DNA from: Endomicrobiia bacterium
GTDB taxonomy: Bacteria; Elusimicrobiota; Endomicrobiia; PHAN01
DNA: 13,741 nt
Assembly (NCBI GenBank): GCA_030018875.1
Contig: JASEHK010000023.1
Span: 1-13,741, forward strand
Direction of reading: 5' to 3'
This document shows positions 1 to 7,808 of the stretch, one piece after another. The notes below the pieces were generated by a model. The model saw nothing but the letters and a program-made list of their open reading frames with translations. It did not search any database and had not been told where the DNA came from. How positions within the stretch are numbered: position 1 is the first letter of the stretch; every line of letters begins with the position of its first letter. The position numbers and the translations under genes are program-made.

Positions 1-40
1 GAAGGGTGCGCGATTTTTTGATTTTATGGTCAATATTCAT
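1..40 (-). CDS. N-terminus of an unidentified gene, cut by the left edge
   Basis: An ATG at 38-40 opens a frame of 13 visible codons (MNIDHKIKKSRTL) that runs off the window. It is preceded by a purine-rich stretch (AGGTAGAGAG, about 3-10 bases before the ATG) that could act as a ribosome binding site, and by a plausible promoter at 72-100. The visible peptide is hydrophilic and lysine-rich, too short to identify. The start is supported by context only, and no function can be given. Confidence 0.4.
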   Translation of the reverse strand, partial: MNIDHKIKKSRTL

Positions 41-71
41 AATCTCTCTACCTTTCTATCGGCCTTTATTA

Positions 72-100
72 TTTATACAAAATAATTGTTATGATGGAAA
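72..100 (-). promoter_or_regulatory. Putative sigma70-type promoter for the left-edge gene
   Basis: Read on the minus strand, TTTCCA (95-100, 4 of 6 matches to the -35 consensus) is followed after exactly 17 bases by TATAAA (72-77, 5 of 6 matches to the -10 consensus). The region between is AT-rich, unlike the neighbouring coding DNA. Transcription would begin near position 65 and leave a leader of about 25 bases before the ATG at 40. The -35 overlaps the T-run that follows the heptamer repeat, so terminator and promoter would be back to back. Confidence 0.45.
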
Positions 101-162
101 AAGCCGAGAGTGGTTAGTGGGAAAAGTTCTTTCTACTCCCCACTTCCTACTTCCGACTTCCC
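98..162 (-). repeat. Inverted heptamer-repeat element 1, possible terminator after the addB-like gene
   Basis: Beginning 6 bases past the addB-like stop codon, the minus strand carries four in-phase 7-base units of the form NGGAAGT (135-162; the unit at 135-141 reads GGGGAGT). They are followed by AGAAAG, a very short spacer and TTTTCCC, then by units of the opposite sense (109-122, plus strand AGTGGTT and AGTGGGA). The two halves can pair into a long imperfect stem, including AGTGGG with CCCACT. The 3' arm ends in CGGC followed by five T (98-102), so a Rho-independent terminator role is plausible. The same architecture occurs at 4789-4837. Confidence 0.6.
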
Positions 163-168
163 GCCCTA

Positions 169-2883
169 TTACTTTCCGCACATATCGGAAAACTCGCAGT
201 ATGAGCAACGGACATCGTCTTCGTCGTCGGCGACGAACGGCACGGCGGGGTCGAGGATTTCGCTGATAAGATTTTTAAGAGACGGAATGAATATTTTTCC
301 GAGAGCATCGGAGGGGTCGGACTTGCCGAATATCTCGTCTTCCTTTATGTCTTTGAGAGAATAATACGCGGCGCGGGGAGCCGGCCCGCCCTTGGCTTGA
401 GAATAAAGCCACGAATACACGGGCAGTTGAAACGACCTGATGAGTTTTTTCATTTCCCGTCGGGACTTTAAGGCCGAGTCCCGCATTTTGCGGGACGGCA
501 CTGCGTATGAGCCGGTCTTATAGTCTATGAGCCACGTTTCGCCGCCGCGCGAATCTATGCGGTCTATGCGGCCTCCGATTTTTACCTTGCGTCCGTCGGA
601 GATTAGTAAATCGGCCGATAATTTCACTTCCGCGCCGACGACTTTAAAATCCTGCGGGCGGGCGGATTCGAACCCAAGTATTTGATTGAGACGATGTCTG
701 GCGACCTCTCTTACGAGATACGCCTCTCCCCGCGACGGCCCCAGAAACTCCGGGGATTTTTCGTCTATAATCCGGCTCAGGGTCCCGGCCGCCGCCGACG
801 AGGAAAGCGCTTTTTTGTCCGGGTAGGCGTCGAAAAAATCTTTGAGAACCGCGTGCGCGAACTCGCCGATTCCCGCGGCCTCTATCTCGCCGGAAAATTC
901 TTCGGCCTCGCGCAGGCGCAGCGCCGAGGCGAAATAAAAAGATACGGGGCAGGCCATATAACGATCAATGGCGCTGGGCGAAAAAATTATAGATGAAAGT
1001 ATCTCGACGCATTTCGCGCTTTTGGGCACGGGCGGCTTGACGGACGGCTCGGCCGAGGAGCGAACGCCGACGGCCTCGACTATGTCGCTCTCCGGCAGTG
1101 AGCGTCCGGCGGAAATCTCTCTCTCCCAGATTATCTCCTCGACATACCGGCTTCTGGATTCGCGGCCGCCTTCGCGGTATATCAGATGGGCCTCGTTGGC
1201 TGAGTTGACGAGCGTCATAAAATTTTTGCGGATGGTTTTTTCGCGGTCTCGGTACGTCGGAAGACCGAGCGCCTGTTTGAGCCCGGATGGCAGCAGAGAA
1301 TCAAATCTTGACACGCCCGGCAAAACTCCCTCGTTTACGTCGAGAACGATTATTTTTCCGAACTTTAGATTGCGGGCTTCAAGTATCCCCAAAACCTGAA
1401 GTCCCTTGAGCGGAACTCCGGGAAAAGGCACGGCGACTTCGCCGACAAGAGAGCGGAATACGTCGTAAAGAGATGGGCGCGACATCCGCTCGGAGGCAGC
1501 CAACGCAGATCGCGCGATGTCGGAAAGTAAACGCTCATACGCCGAAAAAAACTCCGATGCGAAAGGGTAAGCCCGCGACACCGGCGCCGACGAGAAAAGC
1601 GCAAGCAGGCGCGAAAAGCCTTCGGCGACTTCATTAAGAGTGGAAGCCCGCTCGAACGGCTCCAACAAGGCGGCGTGCGCCCGCCTGAGCGAAGAAACGC
1701 GCGATGAAGTGTCCGAGGTTGCCTCTATGTCGGACAGGGTGGCGTGCGGCGTTTTTATGCGGCCATAGACGGCGTCGCTCGAGGCCGCGGGTGAATCTGC
1801 GTCTGAAAATATCGCGCGGGCGTAAGGATGCGACATTAGCCGGCGATATTCGGCGATGAGATATCCGCCATCGGCGGAGCGCGTTTCCTGAAGTCTTATT
1901 ATCAGTGAGAAAAATGAATTGAGCGTCGTGCGCGAGAGCGGATACCCAAGGGATACGTTATACTCGACGTCGAACCTTCCAAGCGCGTGGGCGAGGAGCG
2001 GCACTAAAGAATCGGCGCGTGGAATTATTACGGCTGTGTCGCAAGGGTCGAATCCCGACGCTAATATCTCGGCGGCCTTTTTGACCTGCGAATGCGTGTC
2101 GAACGCGCGGTAGAACTTCACGCCGGAAGATTTCCACGAGCGGGGCGGCTCGTACGCAATTTCGACTACGCGCGCGACGCCCGACGAAAGACGCAACAAA
2201 AGTCGGGTTTCCAATTCCGTGAGATCCGAAAAGCCGCAGACGTAAAAGACATCCACTCCCGGAAAATGTTTCGATGTGTCCAAACCTTCCGACGCGATCG
2301 CCAGCGACAGCGAGCGGGTCATAAGCCCGCGACGGGACATTTCGGCGAAAAATTCATCCTTGACGGCCGGCAGTCGGTTTATCACGGCGGCGAGGTTTTC
2401 CGGCATATCAGGCGCGGCGAGTGACTTTATTCTCGAGTAATCGAGCGAGGCCATCTCCATTTCGTCAACGGTCTCAAGAAGCCGGCGGCCCCACGCCGCG
2501 AACTCTCCGAAATCCCGCGGGAAAATCGTGACGCCCGCCGAACGCACCGCGCCGAAAAGAACGTGGAGTCTGTCGAGATACGAGGCATCGGCAATGCCCG
2601 GCGACACCAACGAGGCGACGCGAGCGGCAAGGTCGTTTATCGAAAGAAGAACGGGCGGGACGAACGGGCCTTTGAGGCCGGCGGCGAGACGTCCTGAGAG
2701 ATAATATAGCGGCCGGCGGTTCGGAAATATCACCGCGACGCCCGATAAATCGCGCGGCGGAGGGCGGACAGGATATCCACCGTGACGAACCTCGGCGTTT
2801 TCGGCGATGAGCGTATCGGCGAGACGCCCTATAAGGTCGGCGCCTTGCGGAACGATTATTTTCTCTGATAATATTTTCTTCAT
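169..2883 (-). CDS. addB: AddB-like PD-(D/E)XK nuclease with iron-sulfur cluster motif
   Basis: A 904-residue protein of the AddB/RecB-type exonuclease family, which acts with a helicase subunit (AddA) to process double-strand DNA ends for recombination. The N-terminal half resembles an inactivated helicase: VIFPNRR at 51-57 begins the first motif and there is no Walker A. EARNLKFGKII (502-512) followed by NEGVLPG (517-523) is the usual AddB/UvrD-C signature. The C-terminal nuclease shows FAH (H677), GRIDRID (D774), IDYKTG (D787, K789) and QLPVY (Q819). Four cysteines placed as in AddB iron-sulfur nucleases are C645, C893, C896 and C902. The ATG overlaps the priA-like stop as ATGA, indicating translational coupling. 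No addA is in the window; it may lie further left. The fold and nuclease are clear, the exact name AddB less so. Confidence 0.85.
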   Translation of the reverse strand: MKKILSEKIIVPQGADLIGRLADTLIAENAEVRHGGYPVRPPPRDLSGVAVIFPNRRPLYYLSGRLAAGLKGPFVPPVLLSINDLAARVASLVSPGIADASYLDRLHVLFGAVRSAGVTIFPRDFGEFAAWGRRLLETVDEMEMASLDYSRIKSLAAPDMPENLAAVINRLPAVKDEFFAEMSRRGLMTRSLSLAIASEGLDTSKHFPGVDVFYVCGFSDLTELETRLLLRLSSGVARVVEIAYEPPRSWKSSGVKFYRAFDTHSQVKKAAEILASGFDPCDTAVIIPRADSLVPLLAHALGRFDVEYNVSLGYPLSRTTLNSFFSLIIRLQETRSADGGYLIAEYRRLMSHPYARAIFSDADSPAASSDAVYGRIKTPHATLSDIEATSDTSSRVSSLRRAHAALLEPFERASTLNEVAEGFSRLLALFSSAPVSRAYPFASEFFSAYERLLSDIARSALAASERMSRPSLYDVFRSLVGEVAVPFPGVPLKGLQVLGILEARNLKFGKIIVLDVNEGVLPGVSRFDSLLPSGLKQALGLPTYRDREKTIRKNFMTLVNSANEAHLIYREGGRESRSRYVEEIIWEREISAGRSLPESDIVEAVGVRSSAEPSVKPPVPKSAKCVEILSSIIFSPSAIDRYMACPVSFYFASALRLREAEEFSGEIEAAGIGEFAHAVLKDFFDAYPDKKALSSSAAAGTLSRIIDEKSPEFLGPSRGEAYLVREVARHRLNQILGFESARPQDFKVVGAEVKLSADLLISDGRKVKIGGRIDRIDSRGGETWLIDYKTGSYAVPSRKMRDSALKSRREMKKLIRSFQLPVYSWLYSQAKGGPAPRAAYYSLKDIKEDEIFGKSDPSDALGKIFIPSLKNLISEILDPAVPFVADDEDDVRCSYCEFSDMCGK

Positions 2884-4781
2884 AACACGGAAGTGTCGAG
2901 CGCGGCGAGAATGCCCGACGGGACATGAATGGCGCGGAGATATTCCGACAAAGAAGCGACGGGTCGCGGGTATTTAAGTATGACCTTGTAAATGAATCTG
3001 CCTTTGAGCCGCGAGCGCGGGCCGGGCGACGGGCCGAGCGCTTCCGAGTCGGCGGCGGACGGCTCGGACTCGATGATTTTTTGTAAGTCCGCGGCGATTT
3101 TTGCGGCGGCGGAAAAGAGTTTTTTTTCGTCTTTGCCGGACAATGTTATGGCCGCGAGGCCTCCGTAAGGAGGATACCCGAGTTCTTTTCTGGCCTCAAG
3201 TTCATCCGAGTAAAAATCCCGGAAACCGCGCTCGAATATATCGCCGGCGCCTGATAACCTGGCGGCCGGAAACACCAAGAGTCGCGCGTTCGGCGCAAAG
3301 TCGGCGTATTGGGCGGCGCGCAAAAAAGACCTCTCGGCGGCGGAAAACTCCGGATGCGCCAAATCAAGCCCGGCGTCCGTGATGAGAACCGCGCCGATAT
3401 CCTTGGATATAAGATACGGCGGAACCGGCGAGGTCGTAACGATGAAATCGGCGGCGGTGGATTCCGGCCCGGGGCCCGTCACCGACGACGAGAAAACCTG
3501 AACCTTGGCGGAAGGATACAATCTCTTGAGTTCCGAAGCGATGCCGCCGGCCCCTGATGAGAGGGCTTTTACTTCGGAGGAGCCACACTTCGGACAGCGC
3601 GCAACGGCGCCGAAACTTTTGGAGCAGTATGGGCACTTGAAATCAGGGGAGTCGTTTCCTTCGACGAAAGACAGCGCGACGTCGCAATCGGGACATTTTA
3701 TTATTCCGGAGCATCCGCGGCAGTAATAGCCGGAAAACGACCCCTTCCTTCCGGCGTGGATTACGCACGAGCGTCCTACAGCGTAAGCGCCGTCCAGATA
3801 CTCTTGGAGTCGCGCGGCGACAACTCCGGACCGCGAGAAATCGGCGGGCATCAGGGTCTCAAAAGGCGTCTTGGCGTATTCGGGCGGCTCGCCGTCGGAA
3901 AAACTCGCTTGCCCCGAAAGAATTTTTTCAAATATCAGAGATGAAAATACGAACCCGCCGAACACGGCCTCGACGTCGGGCGAGATGGCCGCAATCGCCA
4001 ACGCGATATCGCGCGAAACGTAGTAAGGCCGTCGGCCGTCTTTGTGACCGTAGTCGTAATCGCGCTCGATTATTATCTTTGAAAGCTTAGACGGCAAAAG
4101 GAACGCGGCGCGGCGGGTGCCTATCACGAGATGCCCCCCGCCCGACGATATTTTTTGAAAAAAACCGGCGATTACCGACGGCAGCGCGTCGCTTTTCCAC
4201 TCAAGCGGAGCAAACTCTTTGAAATAATCCGTTGCGTATCGCACGTCGCCGACAGCGGGCATTATCATAACGACGCTATCGCCTCGGACAAGTGTCTCGG
4301 AGATTATGCCGCGATAACGCTCGAAACGCGGACCGAACCTCATACAAACGGCCGTGATTTTCGGAGGGGCCGCGCCATCGGGCGACGTCCGGGGGGTAGA
4401 GCAAGAAGGCGGTGGAACGCATGTTCCTCCGACGGAGGCAAGCGGCGACGTGACTTTCAGATTCAAAGGATACAGAAGGTCGTAAAAAACTCCCGGCCAG
4501 ATCATATAGCGCCCGGCCAGCACATAGGCTAAGCGGAAATGTTCGGCTCCGAGAACCGGTTTATCGTCGAGAATCGCTATGGCGCTTTTGAGCGACGTGG
4601 ACTCAAAAGAGCTTTTTTCTTTCGTGGCGATTATGTATCCGCGTCGTCGGACGTGTCCGAAAGGAACTTCGACGCGGCGGCCGCGAAAAGGCAAAGCGAC
4701 ATCATTGTCGCCGGCAAGGCCGGAAATATCGTAATCGAAAGGTCCGTAGGGAGGCGCGGCAAAAGCGACTTCGGCTATCAT
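2880..4781 (-). CDS. priA: PriA-like primosomal protein with degenerate helicase motifs
   Basis: PriA recognises stalled forks and reloads the replisome. The ATG at 4781 gives 633 residues; the frame is also open to a TTG at 4790, with no clear ribosome binding site for either. Visible family features are the N-terminal DNA-binding part (VPFG, 39-42), GTRRAAF, eight cysteines in four pairs (C354/357, C363/366, C383/386, C396/399) forming the two zinc sites, and a C-terminal domain with GYPPYG and ALGPSPGP. The catalytic motifs are gone: where GSGKTEVY is expected there is FGPRFERY (149-156), DEEH is replaced by ERDY (239-242), GTQM..KG by VTTSPVPP, and QVAGRAGR by an unrelated stretch (489-500). 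It is about 100 residues shorter than E. coli PriA. Mycobacterial PriA is likewise regarded as lacking helicase motifs, so a structural loader role is likely. It overlaps the addB-like gene by 4 bases. Confidence 0.85.
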   Translation of the reverse strand: MIAEVAFAAPPYGPFDYDISGLAGDNDVALPFRGRRVEVPFGHVRRRGYIIATKEKSSFESTSLKSAIAILDDKPVLGAEHFRLAYVLAGRYMIWPGVFYDLLYPLNLKVTSPLASVGGTCVPPPSCSTPRTSPDGAAPPKITAVCMRFGPRFERYRGIISETLVRGDSVVMIMPAVGDVRYATDYFKEFAPLEWKSDALPSVIAGFFQKISSGGGHLVIGTRRAAFLLPSKLSKIIIERDYDYGHKDGRRPYYVSRDIALAIAAISPDVEAVFGGFVFSSLIFEKILSGQASFSDGEPPEYAKTPFETLMPADFSRSGVVAARLQEYLDGAYAVGRSCVIHAGRKGSFSGYYCRGCSGIIKCPDCDVALSFVEGNDSPDFKCPYCSKSFGAVARCPKCGSSEVKALSSGAGGIASELKRLYPSAKVQVFSSSVTGPGPESTAADFIVTTSPVPPYLISKDIGAVLITDAGLDLAHPEFSAAERSFLRAAQYADFAPNARLLVFPAARLSGAGDIFERGFRDFYSDELEARKELGYPPYGGLAAITLSGKDEKKLFSAAAKIAADLQKIIESEPSAADSEALGPSPGPRSRLKGRFIYKVILKYPRPVASLSEYLRAIHVPSGILAALDTSVL

Positions 4782-4788
4782 AATTTTC

Positions 4789-4837
4789 AAACGGGAAACG
4801 GGAAACGTTTTTTACTTTCTCCCTTCTGCCTTCTCCC
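4789..4837 (-). repeat. Inverted heptamer-repeat element 2 between the spoIID-like and priA-like genes
   Basis: On the minus strand, three in-phase 7-base units GGGAGAA, GGCAGAA and GGGAGAA (4817-4837) are followed by an A-rich spacer and then by GTTTCCC twice plus GTTT (4789-4807), which are units of the opposite sense. The layout matches the element at 109-162: purine heptamers, AGAAAG, an A-containing spacer, TTTCCC, then pyrimidine heptamers. Pairing of GGGAGAAA with TTTCCC gives an imperfect hairpin. It fills most of the 80-base gap and leaves no recognisable ribosome binding site before priA. A role as terminator, mRNA structure or protein-binding site cannot be decided from sequence alone. 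Confidence 0.65.
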
Positions 4838-4861
4838 GATTTTTGACAGGATACGGCGACA

Positions 4862-6037
4862 TCATTCCGAGATTTTCTTTATGTACGTTCCGGGATAGTA
4901 AAAACCGAGTATGTCCCTGTATGTGCGGCCGGCGTCGGCCATGCCTTTGGCTCCGGCCTGACACATCCCCACCCCATGCCCCCAACCGTAACCGCGGAAC
5001 TCAAACGAGTCTTTTTTACGGACGATGGCCGTAATCTTCGTGCTTTTCATTTTCCACGAATCCACGGCCAGGCGGAACTTGCCCGCGCGGATGGCCAGAG
5101 CGCCGCCGGAATGAATCACTCTGATGAAGCGCGCGCGGCCGGACACGTTTCTGCCGGTTATCTCGAGCGCGCGGATATTTCCGACTTTGTAGCCGGCGGC
5201 GTTCAGTCGGGCGCGGATGAAAGATTCTTCTATCTGGGAACTCCAAGTATAGTGTTTGTACCAATCGCAATATGAGCATTTTCTGGCGACGAGATACGCT
5301 ATGGGCGAAGAGGCGACGTCCCAAACGTTGGACGGCTCCTCGGTATGTCCTCCGCAAGACGCGTGGAAAACCGTGTTGGCCGGCGCGCCGTTATTGTCGA
5401 GGAGAATCTCGCCGGCCGTGTCGAAAACAGCTTTGTCCGTCGAGGGGCGCTCGCCGGACGCGCCGATATACACCTGACAGTGAACCGTTGCGCAAACGTC
5501 GAATCCGTCCTTGGCGTGACGGCCCGCGTTTCTCCACACGAATCCTCTGGCCGCGACCGCCTGAGCCTTCAGGGCTTCCTGCGGCCAGTCAGGACTCATC
5601 TCCGCGGCCAAGACTCCTCTGACATAATTGTCTATGCCCAGTTCATTGACGACCGTCATACGGGCGCCGCCGTCGGCGGAAACCACTATGCTGTCTCGGT
5701 AATTTTTGCCGTTTATCCTTACAGTGTCGTCGGATGCGGCGGGCGTAATGCGCAGAGGCGACGAGTATGATTTTCCGTCAATAATAATCCTGCCGCGCAA
5801 AGCCGTGACAAAGTAATCATTGCCCTTTCTGAAACGCGCCTCGACGGGAGCGCGCATTTCGAAGAGTTTGTAATCGTCGCCGGAGAGATTAAAACTCTCG
5901 ACTCTTATAAGAAGTCCGGCGCGCACAATATCGCGCGCGGGCGCGGCCGTCGAAAAATCCGACGCTCCCGACGAGAAGACGAACAATCCGGCGATGAGCG
6001 CGGCGAATCTTATCGGCATAATTATTGAACTTCGCAT
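4862..6037 (-). CDS. Secreted SpoIID/LytB-domain protein, likely peptidoglycan lytic transglycosylase
   Basis: A 391-residue protein whose conserved body matches SpoIID/LytB enzymes, which cleave peptidoglycan glycan strands lacking stem peptides. Residues 1-25 form a basic start plus hydrophobic stretch (FAALIAGLFVF), consistent with a signal peptide and no lipobox. Family motifs: NELGIDNYVRGVLAAEMSPDW (130-150) with the expected catalytic Glu E146, ALKAQAVAAR, VHCQVY, HASCGGHTEE, and GYGWGHGVGM followed by CQAGAKG (349-365). The C-terminus FYYPGTYIKKI (379-389) is typical. C182, C187, C254 and C257 could bind metal. The ATG at 6037 was chosen; a GTG at 6049 and an ATG at 6019 are alternatives, none with a strong ribosome binding site. 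The family name comes from sporulation, but relatives are common in non-spore-formers, so this does not indicate sporulation. Confidence 0.9.
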   Translation of the reverse strand: MRSSIIMPIRFAALIAGLFVFSSGASDFSTAAPARDIVRAGLLIRVESFNLSGDDYKLFEMRAPVEARFRKGNDYFVTALRGRIIIDGKSYSSPLRITPAASDDTVRINGKNYRDSIVVSADGGARMTVVNELGIDNYVRGVLAAEMSPDWPQEALKAQAVAARGFVWRNAGRHAKDGFDVCATVHCQVYIGASGERPSTDKAVFDTAGEILLDNNGAPANTVFHASCGGHTEEPSNVWDVASSPIAYLVARKCSYCDWYKHYTWSSQIEESFIRARLNAAGYKVGNIRALEITGRNVSGRARFIRVIHSGGALAIRAGKFRLAVDSWKMKSTKITAIVRKKDSFEFRGYGWGHGVGMCQAGAKGMADAGRTYRDILGFYYPGTYIKKISE

Positions 6038-6116
6038 AAATAACGGCACAATTATTTTCGTAAATATATTTTATAAGAGGCGCGGGAATGATATTGAGAC
6101 ACACATAAGAGCGGAC

Positions 6117-6659
6117 TTATTTTCCCGACGCCAAACGTTCGGCAAGGCTCATGGCGCATCCGCAGTATTTCTGAGAATACAACCGGTTAAGGACGGCGAA
6201 GCGTTTCCCGTCGTAATATATGTCGCGCGAATCTATATAGACGAAGCCGACGCCGAACCTTCGGGCGGCATCCTCGGCGGCAGCCTTAGCCGACTCGTGT
6301 TCCTGATACGGACTCGCCAAAAGTGTCGTCGAAAAAGCCTCAAAGCCCGACTCGGCGGCGACGCGGGCAGTCTCATCCATCCTGATTTTATAACAGGTCC
6401 GGCATCTCTGCGGACGAGGGAGCATAGGAGAAGTCTGCGCGGCGGAAATTTTATGCGCGTCGCCGCGAAGTCCGAGCGTCTCGACGCCTTTTATCGCATT
6501 AAATTCTCTTAGGGCAGTCTCGCGTTTGAGCGACTCGCAGGATCGTTCGATGTTGGGATTAAACCAGAATCCGGATACTCTAAACCCCGACGGAATCCTT
6601 TCAAAAAACGACGCGGAGCAGACGGCGCAGCACTGATGTATCAGAAGTTTTCGGGTCAT
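6117..6659 (-). CDS. queH: Epoxyqueuosine reductase QueH
   Basis: A 180-residue protein of the QueH (DUF208) family, which reduces epoxyqueuosine to queuosine in tRNA as a non-homologous replacement for QueG. All hallmark cysteines are present: HQCC with C10, C11 and C14 near the N-terminus, RCRTC with C86 and C89, and YCGC with C166 and C168. FNPNIE (33-38) and TTLLASPYQE (111-120) are also family signatures. The length is normal. It starts 36 bases after ruvB with no clear ribosome binding site, and 79 bases separate it from the downstream gene. The usual LYRQ before YCGC reads LYSQ here, a minor change. No other queuosine gene is in the window. Confidence 0.92.
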   Translation of the reverse strand: MTRKLLIHQCCAVCSASFFERIPSGFRVSGFWFNPNIERSCESLKRETALREFNAIKGVETLGLRGDAHKISAAQTSPMLPRPQRCRTCYKIRMDETARVAAESGFEAFSTTLLASPYQEHESAKAAAEDAARRFGVGFVYIDSRDIYYDGKRFAVLNRLYSQKYCGCAMSLAERLASGK

Positions 6660-6695
6660 TGTTTACGCGCGGTACGGTTTTTATCGCGGTTATTT

Positions 6696-7796
6696 TTAGA
6701 AAAGTCCGTTCCTGCGCTCTGGGATTTTGAGCCCCAGATGAGCGTAGGCTTTGTCGGTGGCAACGCGACCGCGCGGAGTTCTGGCGAGGTATCCTTCCTG
6801 TATGAGAAAAGGTTCGTAAACGTCGGCGACTGTGTCGGGATCCTCGGAGGCCGCTATCGCTACCGACTCAACGCCGACCGGACCGCCGGAGAATTTTTCG
6901 ACGAGAGCGGATAAAATCTTTCTGTCGGTTTCATCGAGACCGGCGGCGTCCACGCCCATTTTGTCAAGAGCGATGCGCGTAGTTTCAAGACCGATGACCT
7001 TCTCGGACTTGACCTCGGCGAAGTCTCTTATTCTTTTGAGCAGGCGGTTTGCTATGCGCGGGGTTCCGCGCGAACGGGCAGCGACCTCGACGGCGGCGGC
7101 GTCGTCAATCTTGGCGCCCAGAATGCCGCCGCTGCGAAGAACTATCAATTTGAGATCGGCGGGAGTGTAATAGTCGAGATGCCCGACTATGCCGAAACGC
7201 TCTCTCAGGGGCGTGCTCAAAAGTCCGGCTCGCGTGGTCGCTCCGACGAGAGTAAACCGCGGAACGGCGAGGCGAAAAGTGCGCGCACTCGGTCCCTGTC
7301 CGAGTATGACGTCAAGTTTGAAATCCTCAAGCACCGGATAAAGAGATTCCTCGACGAGATGGGTTAGGCGGTGTATCTCGTCAATGAAAAGCACGTCGCC
7401 TTCGGCCATGTCGGAAAGTATCGCGGCCAGGTCCCCCACCCTGGCCAGAACCGGCCCCGAAGTCGCGCGAAGATTCACGCCGAGTTCACGTGATATTATG
7501 TGAGCGAGCGTGGTCTTGCCCAGGCCGGGCGGGGAATAGAAAAGACAATGATCCAGCGCCTCTTTTCTTTTTTGCGCCGCGGCGAGATATACCCTCAGGT
7601 TTTCTTTTAAAGAGTTCTGGCCGATGAACTCGTCTAATGTCGGCGGACGAAGAGCGTTTTCATAAAGCGGCTCGGGCGCGAATGCAGTGGCGGATACGCC
7701 TGAAGATAAGGGTGATGATGACGAGGGTGATGATGAAGATGATGACGAGGCGGCCGGCAGCGTCGCGGCGGCGGATTTTTTTTTGTCGTTTTTCAT
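6696..7796 (-). CDS. ruvB: Holliday junction branch migration helicase RuvB
   Basis: The AAA+ motor that drives branch migration with RuvA; 366 residues against roughly 335-350 for most homologues. The excess is a serine-rich N-terminal extension (residues 8-40). From about residue 42 the protein aligns throughout with E. coli RuvB: Walker A PPGLGKT (89-95), Walker B VLFIDE (135-140), GATTRAG with arginine finger R189, GTPRIANR with sensor-2 R247, and a winged-helix end TPRGRVATDKAYAHLG. The residue just before PPGLGKT is Ser88 instead of the usual Gly. The ATG at 7796 follows ruvA by 12 bases with only a weak GGGAT ribosome binding site. No start codon lies between the serine tract and the conserved core, so the extension is probably translated. 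Confidence 0.97.
   Translation of the reverse strand: MKNDKKKSAAATLPAASSSSSSSPSSSSPLSSGVSATAFAPEPLYENALRPPTLDEFIGQNSLKENLRVYLAAAQKRKEALDHCLFYSPPGLGKTTLAHIISRELGVNLRATSGPVLARVGDLAAILSDMAEGDVLFIDEIHRLTHLVEESLYPVLEDFKLDVILGQGPSARTFRLAVPRFTLVGATTRAGLLSTPLRERFGIVGHLDYYTPADLKLIVLRSGGILGAKIDDAAAVEVAARSRGTPRIANRLLKRIRDFAEVKSEKVIGLETTRIALDKMGVDAAGLDETDRKILSALVEKFSGGPVGVESVAIAASEDPDTVADVYEPFLIQEGYLARTPRGRVATDKAYAHLGLKIPERRNGLF
7711..7749 (-). repeat. Degenerate trinucleotide (TCN) tract encoding polyserine in ruvB
   Basis: On the minus strand this stretch is almost entirely TCA, TCG, TCC and TCT serine codons with two proline codons, coding for SSSSSSSPSSSSP. On the plus strand it appears as GAT/GAC/GAG/GAA repeats. 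Such tracts are prone to replication slippage in steps of three, which would change the length of the RuvB extension without shifting frame. Confidence 0.75.
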
Positions 7797-7808
7797 AATT
7801 TTATCCCG

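Noticed and set aside
109..162. CRISPR array
   Set aside because: Units are 7 bases with no spacers, and the two arms are in opposite orientation.
2474..2926. 150-codon minus-strand open frame overlapping the addB-like start
   Set aside because: It is a shifted reading of the addB-like gene, arginine- and serine-rich, spanning the priA/addB junction; the main frame has clear family motifs.
4862..6037. Evidence for endospore formation
   Set aside because: SpoIID-domain proteins are widespread in non-spore-formers and no other sporulation gene is in the window.
6038..6116. Promoter before the spoIID-like gene
   Set aside because: The gap is AT-rich with a TATAAA, but nothing resembling a -35 box lies 16-18 bases upstream, so it was not listed.
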